Assembly (NCBI RefSeq): GCF_002043095.1
Contig: NZ_MVOC01000005.1
Location: 1 to 64,000 of the forward strand
Origin: Mycobacterium sp. AT1
GTDB taxonomy: Bacteria; Actinomycetota; Actinomycetes; Mycobacteriales; Mycobacteriaceae
Reading direction: 5' to 3'
Length of the DNA stretch: 64,000 nt
The position numbers were made by a program, and so were the translations under genes. Of this stretch, positions 50,411 through 60,274 are shown one piece after another. The notes under the pieces were generated by a model, which was not told where the DNA came from, searched no databases, and worked only from the letters and a program-made list of their open reading frames with translations. Within the stretch, counting starts at the first letter, position 1, and each line of letters starts with the position of its first letter.

Positions 50411-51268
50411 ATGGGCACATTGCAGGTGGTGCGCAGCCGCTTCCCGAGACTGGTGAGCACGGTGAACCGTCCGATCGGCAGGCTGAGCCGGATCGGTGAC
50501 CAGACGCTGTTCTTCGGCAAGGCGCTCGCTGGAACGCCGCGTGCCGCAGCACACTTCCGCACCGAGGTCATCCGCCTGATCGCCGAGATCTCCATGGGTG
50601 CCGGCGTGCTGGCCATGATTGGTGGCACCTTGGTCATCGTCGGCTTCCTCACGCTGGCCACCGGCGGCACCCTGGCCGTGCAGGGCTACTCGTCGCTGGG
50701 CAACATCGGCATCGAGGCCTTGACCGGTTTCCTCGCCGCCTTCATCAACGTCCGCATCGCCGCCCCGGTGGTGGCCGGCATCGGGCTGGCCGCCACCTTC
50801 GGCGCCGGGGTCACCGCGCAGTTGGGCGCGATGCGCATCAACGAGGAAATCGACGCCCTGGAAACGATGGGGATCCCGCCCATCGAGTACCTGGTGTCCA
50901 CCCGCATCGTGGCAGGGATGCTGGCCATCACCCCGCTGTACTCGATCGCGGTGATCCTGTCCTTCCTTGCCTCGCGATTCACCACCGTGGTGCTCTTCGG
51001 GCAATCGGGCGGCCTGTACGACCACTACTTCGGAACGTTCCTCAACCCCGTCGACCTGCTGTGGTCCTTTCTGCAGGCCCTGCTGATGGCGCTGGCGATC
51101 CTGCTGGTGCACACCTACTACGGCTACTACGCCAGCGGCGGGCCGTCGGGGGTGGGCGTGGCCGTCGGCAACGCCGTGCGCACGTCACTGATCATCGTCG
51201 TGTCGGTCACCCTGCTGATCTCCCTGGCCGTGTACGGCTCCAACGGCCACTTCAACCTGTCGGGATAG
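50411..51268 (+). CDS. yrbEB: YrbE-family Mce permease subunit B
   Basis: A 285-aa MlaE/YrbE permease, partner of YrbEA. It has the NEEIDALETMGIPPIEYLV coupling loop and about five to six membrane segments, ending NGHFNLSG. It begins seven bases after the YrbEA stop and ends three bases before MceA. Confidence 0.95.
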   Translation: MGTLQVVRSRFPRLVSTVNRPIGRLSRIGDQTLFFGKALAGTPRAAAHFRTEVIRLIAEISMGAGVLAMIGGTLVIVGFLTLATGGTLAVQGYSSLGNIGIEALTGFLAAFINVRIAAPVVAGIGLAATFGAGVTAQLGAMRINEEIDALETMGIPPIEYLVSTRIVAGMLAITPLYSIAVILSFLASRFTTVVLFGQSGGLYDHYFGTFLNPVDLLWSFLQALLMALAILLVHTYYGYYASGGPSGVGVAVGNAVRTSLIIVVSVTLLISLAVYGSNGHFNLSG

Positions 51269-51271
51269 GCG

Positions 51272-52474
51272 GTGGCACCGATGTCGAGCACGTCCGTGCG
51301 CCCCCTCGCGGGGCTGGCCACCGTACTCGCGATCGTCGCGGTCATCGTGTTTGCGATCACGATGTTCCTTGGCGGTTTCGGTCAGACCGTTCCGGTGACC
51401 GTAATCTCCGAACGCGCGGGCCTGGTGATGAATCCAGAGGCCAAGGTCCAGATGCGTGGTGTTCAGGTCGGCCAGGTCGAGTCCATCGAGACCCGCCCCG
51501 ACGGAATGGCCGTCCTACACCTCGCGATGGATCCCGACGAGCTCCGGAACATACCGTCCAACGTCCTGGTCGACGTCAGTTCGTCGACGGTCTTCGGCGC
51601 CAAGTCGGTTCAATTGTCCGAACCGCCCGATCCGTCGCCGACACCGTTGGCGGCGGGCGCCCAGGTCAGTGTCGAACACGTGACCGTGGAGACGAATACC
51701 GTCTTCCAGCAACTGAACTCAGTGCTCAACGCCGTCGACCCGGTCAAGTTGAACCAGACTCTTGGCGCCGTCTCGGGCGCCCTGCGGGGACGCGGCGACA
51801 AACTCGGACAGACAGTCACCGACCTCGACCGCTTTCTGCAGAACCTCAACCCAAGTCTGGAGAACGTCAGCCGTGATCTGGAGGCGGCGCCCGTCGTGGT
51901 GAATGCATACGCCGACGCCGCGCCCGATCTCGTCGACGTGCTGGCCAACACCACCAAGGTGGGTGACACGATCGTCGACCAGGCCCAAGCGATCGACGTG
52001 TTCCTGCTGAGCTCGATCGGCCTTGCCGAAACCGGGCAAGACGTGCTGGGGACCAACCGCCAGGCGCTCACCGACCTGCTGCGCATGCTGGTGCCGACGA
52101 CGGCAGTGGCCAGCAAGTACAGCGACAACCTTCGCTGCGGTGTGCAGGGTTTGGCCGCGTTCACCAAGACCCCGCCGTTCGACAATGCCGGACTGAACAT
52201 TTCGGCGACGTTCACCCTCGGGGTCGACCGCTACCGCTATCCGTCGGACCTTCCGAAGGTCGCGGCGAAGAGCGGAACGTCCTGCACGGAACAGATGCTG
52301 CCGGTCGTACCGAACGGAAAGCGGCCGCCGTTCCTGGTCACCGACGTCGGCGCGAACCCGTGGCGGTTCGGCAACCAGGGCGTGTTGGTCAACTCCGATG
52401 GACTCAAACAGGCGCTGTTCGGACCGCTCGAGGGGCCACCGCGCAACACCTCGCAGGTCGGAATGCCGGGATGA
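51272..52474 (+). CDS. mceA: MCE-family protein MceA
   Basis: A 400-aa MCE protein. An N-terminal membrane anchor (about residues 14-34) is followed by the MCE/MlaD domain (about 38-120, with VQMRGVQVGQVESI) and a long helical region that contributes to the periplasm-spanning lipid tube. GTG 51272 is used; ATG 51281 (MSSTSVRP) is an in-frame alternative. The stop overlaps the MceB start (ATGA). Confidence 0.95.
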   Translation: MAPMSSTSVRPLAGLATVLAIVAVIVFAITMFLGGFGQTVPVTVISERAGLVMNPEAKVQMRGVQVGQVESIETRPDGMAVLHLAMDPDELRNIPSNVLVDVSSSTVFGAKSVQLSEPPDPSPTPLAAGAQVSVEHVTVETNTVFQQLNSVLNAVDPVKLNQTLGAVSGALRGRGDKLGQTVTDLDRFLQNLNPSLENVSRDLEAAPVVVNAYADAAPDLVDVLANTTKVGDTIVDQAQAIDVFLLSSIGLAETGQDVLGTNRQALTDLLRMLVPTTAVASKYSDNLRCGVQGLAAFTKTPPFDNAGLNISATFTLGVDRYRYPSDLPKVAAKSGTSCTEQMLPVVPNGKRPPFLVTDVGANPWRFGNQGVLVNSDGLKQALFGPLEGPPRNTSQVGMPG

Positions 52475-53496
52475 CCGGGTCGCGGGGGATGATCCTGAAA
52501 TTCGGCGTCTTCGCCGCGGTCATGGCGCTGCTGACCGTGTTCCTCTTCTTCACCTTCGGGCAGTACCGAACCGGTTCGACCGACGACTACTCGGCGGTGT
52601 TCACCGACGCCTCCCGGCTGAAGTCGGGTGACACGGTGCGAGTGGCCGGTATCCGGGTCGGCACGGTCACCGACGTGTCGCTGCGATCGGACCGCGAGGT
52701 GCTCGTCGACTTCGACGTCGACCGCAGCATCGGATTGACCGACGGAACAAGGGCGCAGATTCGGTACCTCAACCTCACCGGTGACCGCTTCGTCGACCTG
52801 GTGGACGGCCCCGGCTCCACCGCGTTGCTGCCCCCCGGCTCCCAGATTCCGAAGAGCCGCACCGCACCGGCGCTCGACCTCGATCTGTTGCTCAGCGGAC
52901 TCAAGCCCGTCGTCCAGGGCCTCAACCCCAAGGACGTCAACGCGTTGACAGCCTCACTGGTACAAGTGTTTCAGGGCGAAGGCGGCACCCTGGACTCGCT
53001 GCTGTCGAAGACGTCGTCGTTCACCGGCACGGTAGCCGACGACGACCAGACGGTTCAGGCCCTCATCGACAACCTGAAGACGACGCTGGGCACGATCGCC
53101 AAGGACGGTGACCAGTTCGGCGGGGCCATCGACCGGCTGGAGAAGTTGGTCAGCGGGTTGGCGCAGGACCGCGATCCGATCGGGACGGCCATCACCTCGC
53201 TCGACAACGGCACGGCATCGCTGACCGACCTGCTGACCCAAGCCCGGCCACCGCTTGCGGCCACGGTCGAGCAGCTCAATCGTCTCGCTCCAAATCTGGA
53301 GAGCGGCAAGGGTTTCCTCGACGGTGCGCTGCAGCGCGCGCCGGGCAACTACCGCAAGCTCGCGCGGGTCGGCGCCTACGGATCCTTCGTGCAGTACTAC
53401 ATATGTGCACTTCAGGTCCGCGTCACCGATCTTCAGGGCAGGGCGTCGGTGTTCCCCTTCGTGAAACAGGAAAACGGAAGGTGTGCTGAGCCCTAA
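52471..53496 (+). CDS. mceB: MCE-family protein MceB
   Basis: A 341-aa MCE protein: anchor at about residues 8-29, MCE domain with VRVAGIRVGTVTDVSL and YLNLTGDRFVDL, then a helical tail ending in a Cys-containing segment (YYICALQVR ... GRCAEP). ATG 52471 overlaps the MceA stop; its own stop overlaps MceC. Confidence 0.95.
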   Translation: MTGSRGMILKFGVFAAVMALLTVFLFFTFGQYRTGSTDDYSAVFTDASRLKSGDTVRVAGIRVGTVTDVSLRSDREVLVDFDVDRSIGLTDGTRAQIRYLNLTGDRFVDLVDGPGSTALLPPGSQIPKSRTAPALDLDLLLSGLKPVVQGLNPKDVNALTASLVQVFQGEGGTLDSLLSKTSSFTGTVADDDQTVQALIDNLKTTLGTIAKDGDQFGGAIDRLEKLVSGLAQDRDPIGTAITSLDNGTASLTDLLTQARPPLAATVEQLNRLAPNLESGKGFLDGALQRAPGNYRKLARVGAYGSFVQYYICALQVRVTDLQGRASVFPFVKQENGRCAEP

Positions 53497-54590
53497 TGCT
53501 GAAGTATCGCGCCAGCGCACGCTTGATCAGAGCCGGCTTCGTCGGTGTCGTGCTCGCCATTCTGGTCATCGCCGTCGGGCTGCAACCTGAACGGTTGTTC
53601 TCCTATGCGACCTCGTTGAAGTACCAGGCTCGCTTCGCCGAGGCCGGCGGCATCTACGTCGGCAACGACGTCACCATGTCCGGCATCAAAGTCGGCTCCG
53701 TGACGAGTGTGTCGCTCGACGACGGTGACGCCCTGGTGGGCTTCACCGTGCAGAGTCAGTACCCGCTGGGGTCGGAGACGTCCGCGCATATCCGCACGGG
53801 ATCGCTTCTTGGACAACGGGTCCTGACTCTGGACTCGAGTGGGAGTCAAGCCCTCAACCGGGCCGACCCGATCCCGGTCTCCCGGACGTCGTCGCCGTAC
53901 TCGCTTAGCGACGCCGTCGGCGAGCTCACCGTCAACACAGCCGGTACGGACACCCAACAGTTGAACCTCTCGTTGGACACCCTCTCCGAGACGCTCGATC
54001 AGATGGCGCCTCAGCTCGGCCCGACGTTCGATGGCCTGACCCGATTGTCCCGCGCACTGAACGGTCGCAACGAAAGTCTGCGCGATCTGCTGCAAGCCGC
54101 GTCGAACGTCACGGGAATCCTCTCCGCGCGAAGCCAGCAGGTGAACAGCCTGATCCTCAACGCCAACGACTTGCTGGACGTGCTGGTGCAACGCCGACAG
54201 GCGATCGTCGACCTGCTCGCCAACACCTCCGCGGTCTCCCAACAACTCGTCGGCCTCGTGGCGGACAACGAAAAGGCGCTAGCGCCAACGCTGGAGCGCC
54301 TGAACAAGGTGAACGAGGTACTCATTCGCAACCGCGACAACATCTCCAAGGCGCTTCCGGGTCTGGCGAAGTACCAGTTGACGCAGAGTGAGGCCGTCTC
54401 CAGCGGTCCCTACTACATCGCGTACGTGCCCAATGTCGCCTTCGGTCAGTACCTGCAGCCGTTCCTGGACTACGCCTTCGGCTTCCGCCGCGGTCCGTTC
54501 GGTTCCGGGGCGCCTCCCACCACCCCGGAGACGGGACCACGCGCCGAGCTTCCGTTGCCCTATAACGCCATTCCTGGTGGATCTCGATGA
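53496..54590 (+). CDS. mceC: MCE-family protein MceC
   Basis: A 364-aa MCE protein with an anchor at about residues 12-28, MCE domain (GIYVGNDVTMSGIKVGSV) and a helical tail with NARNESL-like repeats around residue 190, ending in a short Pro-rich segment. ATG 53496 shares a base with the MceB stop (TAATG). Confidence 0.94.
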   Translation: MLKYRASARLIRAGFVGVVLAILVIAVGLQPERLFSYATSLKYQARFAEAGGIYVGNDVTMSGIKVGSVTSVSLDDGDALVGFTVQSQYPLGSETSAHIRTGSLLGQRVLTLDSSGSQALNRADPIPVSRTSSPYSLSDAVGELTVNTAGTDTQQLNLSLDTLSETLDQMAPQLGPTFDGLTRLSRALNGRNESLRDLLQAASNVTGILSARSQQVNSLILNANDLLDVLVQRRQAIVDLLANTSAVSQQLVGLVADNEKALAPTLERLNKVNEVLIRNRDNISKALPGLAKYQLTQSEAVSSGPYYIAYVPNVAFGQYLQPFLDYAFGFRRGPFGSGAPPTTPETGPRAELPLPYNAIPGGSR

Positions 54591-56092
54591 CGGCCGGGTC
54601 GCGGCGTTGGTTGGCGCCTGCCGTGGCGGTGGCGCTGGCGGTCGCACTGATCGGCGGCGGGTTCCTGGTGCTCCGCGATGCGTTCTTCGCGCCCGCGACG
54701 CTCACCGCCTACTTCTCGACGGCCACGTCCATCTATCCCGGTGACGACGTCAAGGTCGCCGGGGTGAAGGTCGGGACGATCGACTCGATCGTCCCTCAGG
54801 GCACCCAGTCCAAGATCGTCATGAGCGTCGACCATTCCGTGTCGGTGCCCGCCGACGCCAAGGCCGTGATCGTCGCGCAGAATCTGATCGCCGCCCGGTA
54901 CGTGCAGCTGACACCGGCCTATCGTTCGTCCGGTCCCAAGATGGCCGACGGAGCGGTCATCCCGTTGGAGCGCACGGCCGTTCCGGTGGAATGGGACGAG
55001 GTCAAACGGCAACTCGAGCGGCTCGCGTCGGACCTAGGTCCGACGAGCGACGTGTCGACGTCCTCGGTCGGCAGGTTCATCGACAGCGCGGCGAACGCGC
55101 TCGACGGCAACGGCGACAAGCTGCGTCAGACCCTGGCCCAACTCTCCGGAGTCGGACGAATCCTGGCCGACGGTAGCGGCAACTTCATCGGCACAATCAA
55201 GAACCTGCAGGTCTTCGTCACCGCCCTGCGCGACAGCAACGAACAGATCGTGTCGTTCAACGATCGGCTGGCGACGTTGTCCAGCGTGCTGGACGGAAGC
55301 AAGTCGGATCTGGACGGCGCATTGACGAACCTTGCGGCCGCTGTGCACGAGGTGACGCGGTTCGTCGCCGGCACCAGGAATCAGACCGTCGAGCAGGTCC
55401 AGGGATTGGCCCAGGTCACCCAGACGCTGGTGAACTCCAAGGACGACCTGGAGCAGGTCCTGCACGTCACGCCCAACGCATTCGCCAACGCCTACAACAT
55501 CTACGACCCCGATCTCGGCGCGGTCCGGGGAGCGTTCTCGATTCCCAACCTCGCGAACCCCATGCAGTTCGTCTGCGGCATGGTCGGCGCGACCGCCAAC
55601 AGCACGGCACCGGAGACCGCCAAGCTGTGCAACGACTACCTCGGGCCGGCCCTGCGGCTGCTCAACCTCAATTACATTCCGGTGCCGATTAATCCGTACC
55701 TCGCCAAGTCGGCCAGCCCGGATCACGTGATCTACGCAGACCCCGCCTTGGCGCCGGGCGGCGCCGGTGGAGTGCAGTCGGCACCGGAGATTCCGCCCGC
55801 CGTGTCCGCCTACACCGGCCTCGACGGCGACGTTCCGCCGCCGCCGGGAATGGGCCCTCCTGGCGTGCCGCTCCCCGCGAACGACCGCCTCCCCGTGGCG
55901 CCGTTCCCCGCCCTGTATCCCGGGGCGCCGGTGCCGACGGATCCGCCGCAGATACTCCCGGGGAACCCCTCGGGGCAGGCGGCTCCAGAAGGGGCGGGCA
56001 CGCCGAGCCTGCCGCAGCTGTTGCTTCCCGCCGAACTTCCACCGGGTCCCGCACCCGGCCCGCCACCGGCCGAGGGGACACCGCCGTCATGA
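54587..56092 (+). CDS. mceD: MCE-family protein MceD
   Basis: A 501-aa MCE protein: anchor at about residues 9-27, MCE domain (DDVKVAGVKVGTIDSIV), helical middle, and a Pro-rich C-terminus of about 110 residues from roughly residue 385, with AlaPro/GlyPro-rich stretches. The tail is typical of MceD/MceF proteins and may reach the cell wall. ATG 54587 overlaps the MceC stop (ATGA). Confidence 0.94.
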   Translation: MTAGSRRWLAPAVAVALAVALIGGGFLVLRDAFFAPATLTAYFSTATSIYPGDDVKVAGVKVGTIDSIVPQGTQSKIVMSVDHSVSVPADAKAVIVAQNLIAARYVQLTPAYRSSGPKMADGAVIPLERTAVPVEWDEVKRQLERLASDLGPTSDVSTSSVGRFIDSAANALDGNGDKLRQTLAQLSGVGRILADGSGNFIGTIKNLQVFVTALRDSNEQIVSFNDRLATLSSVLDGSKSDLDGALTNLAAAVHEVTRFVAGTRNQTVEQVQGLAQVTQTLVNSKDDLEQVLHVTPNAFANAYNIYDPDLGAVRGAFSIPNLANPMQFVCGMVGATANSTAPETAKLCNDYLGPALRLLNLNYIPVPINPYLAKSASPDHVIYADPALAPGGAGGVQSAPEIPPAVSAYTGLDGDVPPPPGMGPPGVPLPANDRLPVAPFPALYPGAPVPTDPPQILPGNPSGQAAPEGAGTPSLPQLLLPAELPPGPAPGPPPAEGTPPS

Positions 56093-57426
56093 GGTCGAGG
56101 ATGCCGATCCGCCTGCTGGCCGTCGGGGCCTGTGTGGTGACGACCGCCACCGGCTGTGCGTTCCAGGGAATCAACTCTCTGCCCCTACCGGGTGCGGTGG
56201 GACGTGGTTCCGACGCACACGTCTACCACGTGGAGATCGCGAACATCGCCACGCTGGAATCGAATTCGCCGGTGCTCATGAACGACGTGGTCGTGGGGAG
56301 TGTCGGAGCGATGCGCGTCAAGGGCTGGCATGCCGAGGTCGACGTGTCGATCGAACCCGGTGTCGTCGTCCCCGACAACGTCGTCGCAAGCGTCGGCCAG
56401 ACCAGCCTGCTCGGTTCGATGCACCTGGCATTGAATCCGCCCGTCGGACAGCAGCCCACCGGACGGCTGCCGTCGGGCTCCACGATCGGGCTCAACGAGT
56501 CCTCCACCTATCCCACGACCGAGCAGACCCTGTCGTCGCTGTCGGTGGTGGTCAACGCCGGCGGGCTGGGCCAGATCGGCGACGTGGTGCACACCTTCAA
56601 CACGGCGTTGTCCGGACGTGAGGGTGACTTCCGGGATCTGCTCACCCAACTCGACACCTTCGTCGGAACCCTGGATCAGCAGCGTCAGAGCATCGTCGCC
56701 ACCATCGACGCGCTGAACCGGGTGGCGTCGACCTTCGCCGATCGCAAGGACACCATTGACCAGGCGCTGCAACGCATTCCGCGGGCCCTGGAAGTGCTGG
56801 ACCGTGAACGGCCGCGGCTGACGACCGCCCTGACCAAGCTCGGACAGTTCAGCGACACGGCCAACCGACTGGTCAACGACACCCAGGCCGACCTGGTAGC
56901 AAATCTGACGAACCTGGCGCCGACGATCAAGGCCCTTGCCGACGTCGGACCCGATCTGGACGCCGCCCTGGCCTACGGCACGGTCTTCCCGTTCGGACAG
57001 GGTGTCATCGACCGCGGTATCAGAGGTGACTTCATCAACATCTTCGTAACCGTCGACATCTCCGGACCTCGGCTGCGCAAGTCGCTGTTCCTGGGTTCGC
57101 GAGCCGGGCAGGAGGGACGCGACCTGGTGCCGCTGCCCGGCGAACCCCTCTTCCAGCGCTACACACTCGATCCAATGGGTCGACCGCTCGCACCACCACC
57201 ACCCGGCGGTCCGCTCGGGCCCCTTCCAGGCAATCCGCCAACGGCCGGTCTGCAGGCCGACCCGCCCGGGGCCGACAAGAGTCTGCCCGGGCCGGGATCC
57301 ATCCCGGCGCAGGCACCTTCACCCGCGACGCCTGCCGATCCCGCAGTGACCGACGGCCCGCCACCCCCCGGTGGCGACGGCCCACCCCCCGCGCCACCCG
57401 CACCCGGGCAGCAGGGCGGTCGCTGA
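56089..57426 (+). CDS. mceE: MCE-family lipoprotein MceE
   Basis: A 445-aa MCE lipoprotein. The signal peptide ends at Cys23 (VVTTATGC, the lipobox with a weak -3 residue). The MCE domain follows (SPVLMNDVVVGSVGAMRV), then helices and a Pro-rich C-terminus from about residue 365. ATG 56089 overlaps the MceD stop; the stop overlaps MceF (TGATG). Confidence 0.94.
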   Translation: MRSRMPIRLLAVGACVVTTATGCAFQGINSLPLPGAVGRGSDAHVYHVEIANIATLESNSPVLMNDVVVGSVGAMRVKGWHAEVDVSIEPGVVVPDNVVASVGQTSLLGSMHLALNPPVGQQPTGRLPSGSTIGLNESSTYPTTEQTLSSLSVVVNAGGLGQIGDVVHTFNTALSGREGDFRDLLTQLDTFVGTLDQQRQSIVATIDALNRVASTFADRKDTIDQALQRIPRALEVLDRERPRLTTALTKLGQFSDTANRLVNDTQADLVANLTNLAPTIKALADVGPDLDAALAYGTVFPFGQGVIDRGIRGDFINIFVTVDISGPRLRKSLFLGSRAGQEGRDLVPLPGEPLFQRYTLDPMGRPLAPPPPGGPLGPLPGNPPTAGLQADPPGADKSLPGPGSIPAQAPSPATPADPAVTDGPPPPGGDGPPPAPPAPGQQGGR

Positions 57427-59117
57427 TGCTGACCCGGTTCATCAAGATTCAGTTGGCGATCTTCGCCGTCGTGTCGGTCGTCGGCATGCTGGTAATGGGC
57501 ATCTCCTACCTGCAGGCGCCGACTCTCTTGGGCATTGGAAGGCTTACCGTGACGCTCGAATTGCCGAGCAGCGGTGGCCTTTACGAATTCAGCAACGTCA
57601 CCTACCGCGGTGTGGAAATCGGCAAGGTCACCGATATCCAGTTGACTCCGGACGGCGCGGACGCGACGATGTCGATTGCCACGTCGCCCAAGATTCCCGC
57701 CGATCTGGAGGCGCGCGTCAAGAGCGTGTCGGCAGTCGGTGAGCAGTACGTCGACCTGATGCCGCGCACCGACTCCGGGCCCTATCTGCAGGATCACGCC
57801 GTGATCACCAGGCAGAACGCGATCATTCCTACGCCCATCGGACCGGTGTTGGACAAGGTCAGCACCCTCGTCGGCACCTTCCCCAAGGATCGTCTGGCCG
57901 ACCTGTTGGACGAGACCTACAAGGGACTCAACGGTGCCGGCGAGGACTTTGGCTCGCTCCTCGATTCCGGTGCGGCCCTGAGCGCCGACCTCAACGGTGC
58001 GGCCGGCCAAACCCGGGCACTTGCCGACGACGCACGACCACTGCTCGAAGGCCAAGCCCAGGGGGCCGATTCGATTAGGACGTGGGCACGCAGCGTCGCC
58101 GGTGTCACTGGTCAGTTGGCCAAGAACGACCCCCAACTGCGCACGGTGCTGCAGACCTTTCCCGGCTTCAGTGACGAGGTATCGGGATTGTTGAACGAGC
58201 TCAAGCCCACGCTGCCCGTTCTGCTCGGCAACCTGAGCACGGTCGGTGAAATCCTGATGACCTACAACGCGTCACTCGAGCAGCTCCTGGTCCTGCTTCC
58301 GCCGTACATCGCTCAGCAGCAGAGCTATTCGAGTACGTCTGACTCCACCGGCGGTGCTCGCGGTGACTTCGCCATCACGGTCAACGACCCGCCGGCGTGC
58401 ACCGTCGGCTTCCTGCCGCCGTCGTCGTGGCGTTCACCCGACGACTTGTCCGACGTCGACACCCCCGACGGGCTGTACTGCAAGTTGCCCCAGGATTCGC
58501 CCATCGCGGTTCGTGGCGCCCGCAACTTCCCCTGCATCAGAAAGCCCGGCAAGCGCGCGCCGACCATCGCGATCTGCAACAGCGATCAGCCGTACGTGCC
58601 ACTGGCGATGCGACAGCACGTGTTGGGGCCAGTCCCACTCGACCCCAGCTTGATCGCCCAGGGCATTCCCATCGACGATCGGGCGACACTGACCGACGAC
58701 ATTCACGCGCCGGTGCAGGGCACGCCGCTTCCGCCCGGGGCCGTGCCGTCCGGTACCCCGCCGAGTGGAGCCCCCGTGTCACCGCTCGAAGTACCCGTTG
58801 CGCCGCCCCCACCGGACGGCAATTCACTGAACGGCCAGCCGATCCCGCCCGTCGACACCCCGCCGCCGGGTGCATCCGAGCCGGTTGAGACGACGCCGCA
58901 GGGCCCCCCGGCGCCGGTCGACGACGGTGGCGCGGCTCCCGTAGCGCCCAGCGCCTTCACCACCGGTGCGCCCGGATCGAAGCCGAAGGTCGCAGTGACG
59001 CAATACAATCCGCGCACGGGCGAGTACGTCGGCTCTGACGGCAAGGTGTACAAGGTGACCAATCTGGCGCTGGCGACCCCGCTCGCGACGACATGGCAAG
59101 ATCTGCTGCCACACTAG
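57426..59117 (+). CDS. mceF: MCE-family protein MceF
   Basis: A 563-aa MCE protein: anchor at about residues 7-29, MCE domain (FSNVTYRGVEIGKVTDI begins near residue 55), helical region, a Cys-containing segment (RNFPCIRKPGKRAP), and a long Pro-rich tail from about residue 425, ending with YNPRTGEYVGSDGKVYK. Last gene of the mce operon; a convergent secreted-protein gene follows 22 bp later. Confidence 0.94.
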   Translation: MLTRFIKIQLAIFAVVSVVGMLVMGISYLQAPTLLGIGRLTVTLELPSSGGLYEFSNVTYRGVEIGKVTDIQLTPDGADATMSIATSPKIPADLEARVKSVSAVGEQYVDLMPRTDSGPYLQDHAVITRQNAIIPTPIGPVLDKVSTLVGTFPKDRLADLLDETYKGLNGAGEDFGSLLDSGAALSADLNGAAGQTRALADDARPLLEGQAQGADSIRTWARSVAGVTGQLAKNDPQLRTVLQTFPGFSDEVSGLLNELKPTLPVLLGNLSTVGEILMTYNASLEQLLVLLPPYIAQQQSYSSTSDSTGGARGDFAITVNDPPACTVGFLPPSSWRSPDDLSDVDTPDGLYCKLPQDSPIAVRGARNFPCIRKPGKRAPTIAICNSDQPYVPLAMRQHVLGPVPLDPSLIAQGIPIDDRATLTDDIHAPVQGTPLPPGAVPSGTPPSGAPVSPLEVPVAPPPPDGNSLNGQPIPPVDTPPPGASEPVETTPQGPPAPVDDGGAAPVAPSAFTTGAPGSKPKVAVTQYNPRTGEYVGSDGKVYKVTNLALATPLATTWQDLLPH

Positions 59118-59139
59118 GGACGGTTCGACACCGGTCCGG

Positions 59140-59649
59140 TCAAGAAATCTTGAGGATCTTGACCGGCAGGCTCAGCACGAGGGACTTGCTTCTGCCGCAG
59201 TTGCCGCTGATCCCGGTCGTCACGTCATCGCCCAACCACGTGTCGGAGACGTTTTGAACGAGGCCCTCGTCGGTCGCGGGGTAGATGTGGTACACCTGCA
59301 GCCCGGGGGCTGTGCCCCCGTCCGGGCATGGAATCCATTCGGGCACAGCGTGTTTGACGAACCAGTTTGCTCCCGAGGTCGTGTAGATGTCCTCGGTCCA
59401 CCCCAGCGAACTGGTCACCTTGCCCGCGCAGGTCAGCGCCGTGGTGCAGGTGGAGGTGACGGTCCAGGTGCTGCGCACCGTCGGCTCGTCCTGGAAGCGG
59501 TCGTTCATCCTGGCCCACTCTCCGTTGGAGACCACGGAGTACGTGCCGTTCATGGCGTACTGCTCATATTCCGCAGTGGCCGGCGGCGCCAGCACGACGG
59601 AGGCACCGGCGATCAGCATCACTCCGGCGAGGGACTTGGCTAGTTCCAT
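59140..59649 (-). CDS. Secreted protein, NDRF/W-type domain
   Basis: A 169-aa exported protein: signal peptide about residues 1-26 (PPATA cleavage), then NGTYSVVSNGEWARMNDRFQ and WTVTSTC, with several Cys pairs suggesting disulphides. The NDR-x-x-D...W-x-V-T-x-x-C pattern also occurs in the protein at 60275, so the two are related. ATG 59649 follows GAGGGG. Function unknown; its place beside mceF suggests an envelope role. Confidence 0.8.
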   Translation of the reverse strand: MELAKSLAGVMLIAGASVVLAPPATAEYEQYAMNGTYSVVSNGEWARMNDRFQDEPTVRSTWTVTSTCTTALTCAGKVTSSLGWTEDIYTTSGANWFVKHAVPEWIPCPDGGTAPGLQVYHIYPATDEGLVQNVSDTWLGDDVTTGISGNCGRSKSLVLSLPVKILKIS

Positions 59650-59841
59650 GACCACCCCTCGATGCGTTACCCAGTCGGCGTCGACGGGCGCCGTCACGGC
59701 AATGGCGTTCTGCCACTGACGATAACATCTTTCACCGCGCTGGCGGCAGCGTTCGGGGCGCAGTACCTGGTACGGCGAATCGGTGTCGGCGAGTGCGCCA
59801 GATGCGGCGAAATCCGGCGTCCTGCATGACAGAATCGTGGA

Positions 59842-60246
59842 GTGCGTATTGCCAGGGGCGTTGCAGCCGGATTCTTGATTGCCGGTCTGACCGTGGCGCC
59901 CTCGGCGGCCGCGGATCCCGCCGATCCGGCACCCGCCGACGATCCGACGTCGTGCAACGAACCGGCCTGTGTGCCGGGGATTCGGCCGGGGGCGGTTCTC
60001 GGCGCACCGTGCGATCAGACGACGTATTACGTCTTCGGAGTGACGGATTGGGGCCGGGTGGTGTTCTGCGGGTCGCCGCGCCGCTACGCTCCGCGGTGGT
60101 TTCGATCCACCGAACTGCGTGGCGTCAAGCTCGAAGGCGGCAACTGCTCGGGCCGCGACGGCGAGATGGCCCAAGCGCCTGACGGGCTGTTCCTGTCCTG
60201 CGACGCACGCAACGGAGCGAGCACGTGGACGCGCGGCGACCTTTGA
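59842..60246 (+). CDS. Secreted hypothetical protein (134 aa)
   Basis: A 134-aa protein with a clear signal peptide (residues 1-24, ending PSAAA before DPADP). The mature part has six Cys (for example SCNEPACVPG and GNCSGRDG), suggesting disulphides. I do not recognise the family. GTG 59842 has no strong ribosome site. Divergent from the secreted-protein gene at 59649 and convergent with 60275. Confidence 0.72.
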   Translation: MRIARGVAAGFLIAGLTVAPSAAADPADPAPADDPTSCNEPACVPGIRPGAVLGAPCDQTTYYVFGVTDWGRVVFCGSPRRYAPRWFRSTELRGVKLEGGNCSGRDGEMAQAPDGLFLSCDARNGASTWTRGDL

Positions 60247-60260
60247 GGTTCGATCCCATC

Positions 60261-60274
60261 GCCCGGCGACGGGC
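60261..60274. terminator. Hairpin between convergent secreted-protein genes
   Basis: GCCCG-GCGA-CGGGC forms a five-pair stem with a four-base loop in the 28-bp convergent gap. There is no U-tract. It may terminate both genes. Confidence 0.35.

Noticed and set aside
59140..59153. TCAAGA-AA-TCTTGA palindrome after mceF
   Set aside because: It is made by the last codons and stop of the convergent secreted-protein gene; the two-base loop cannot form a normal hairpin.
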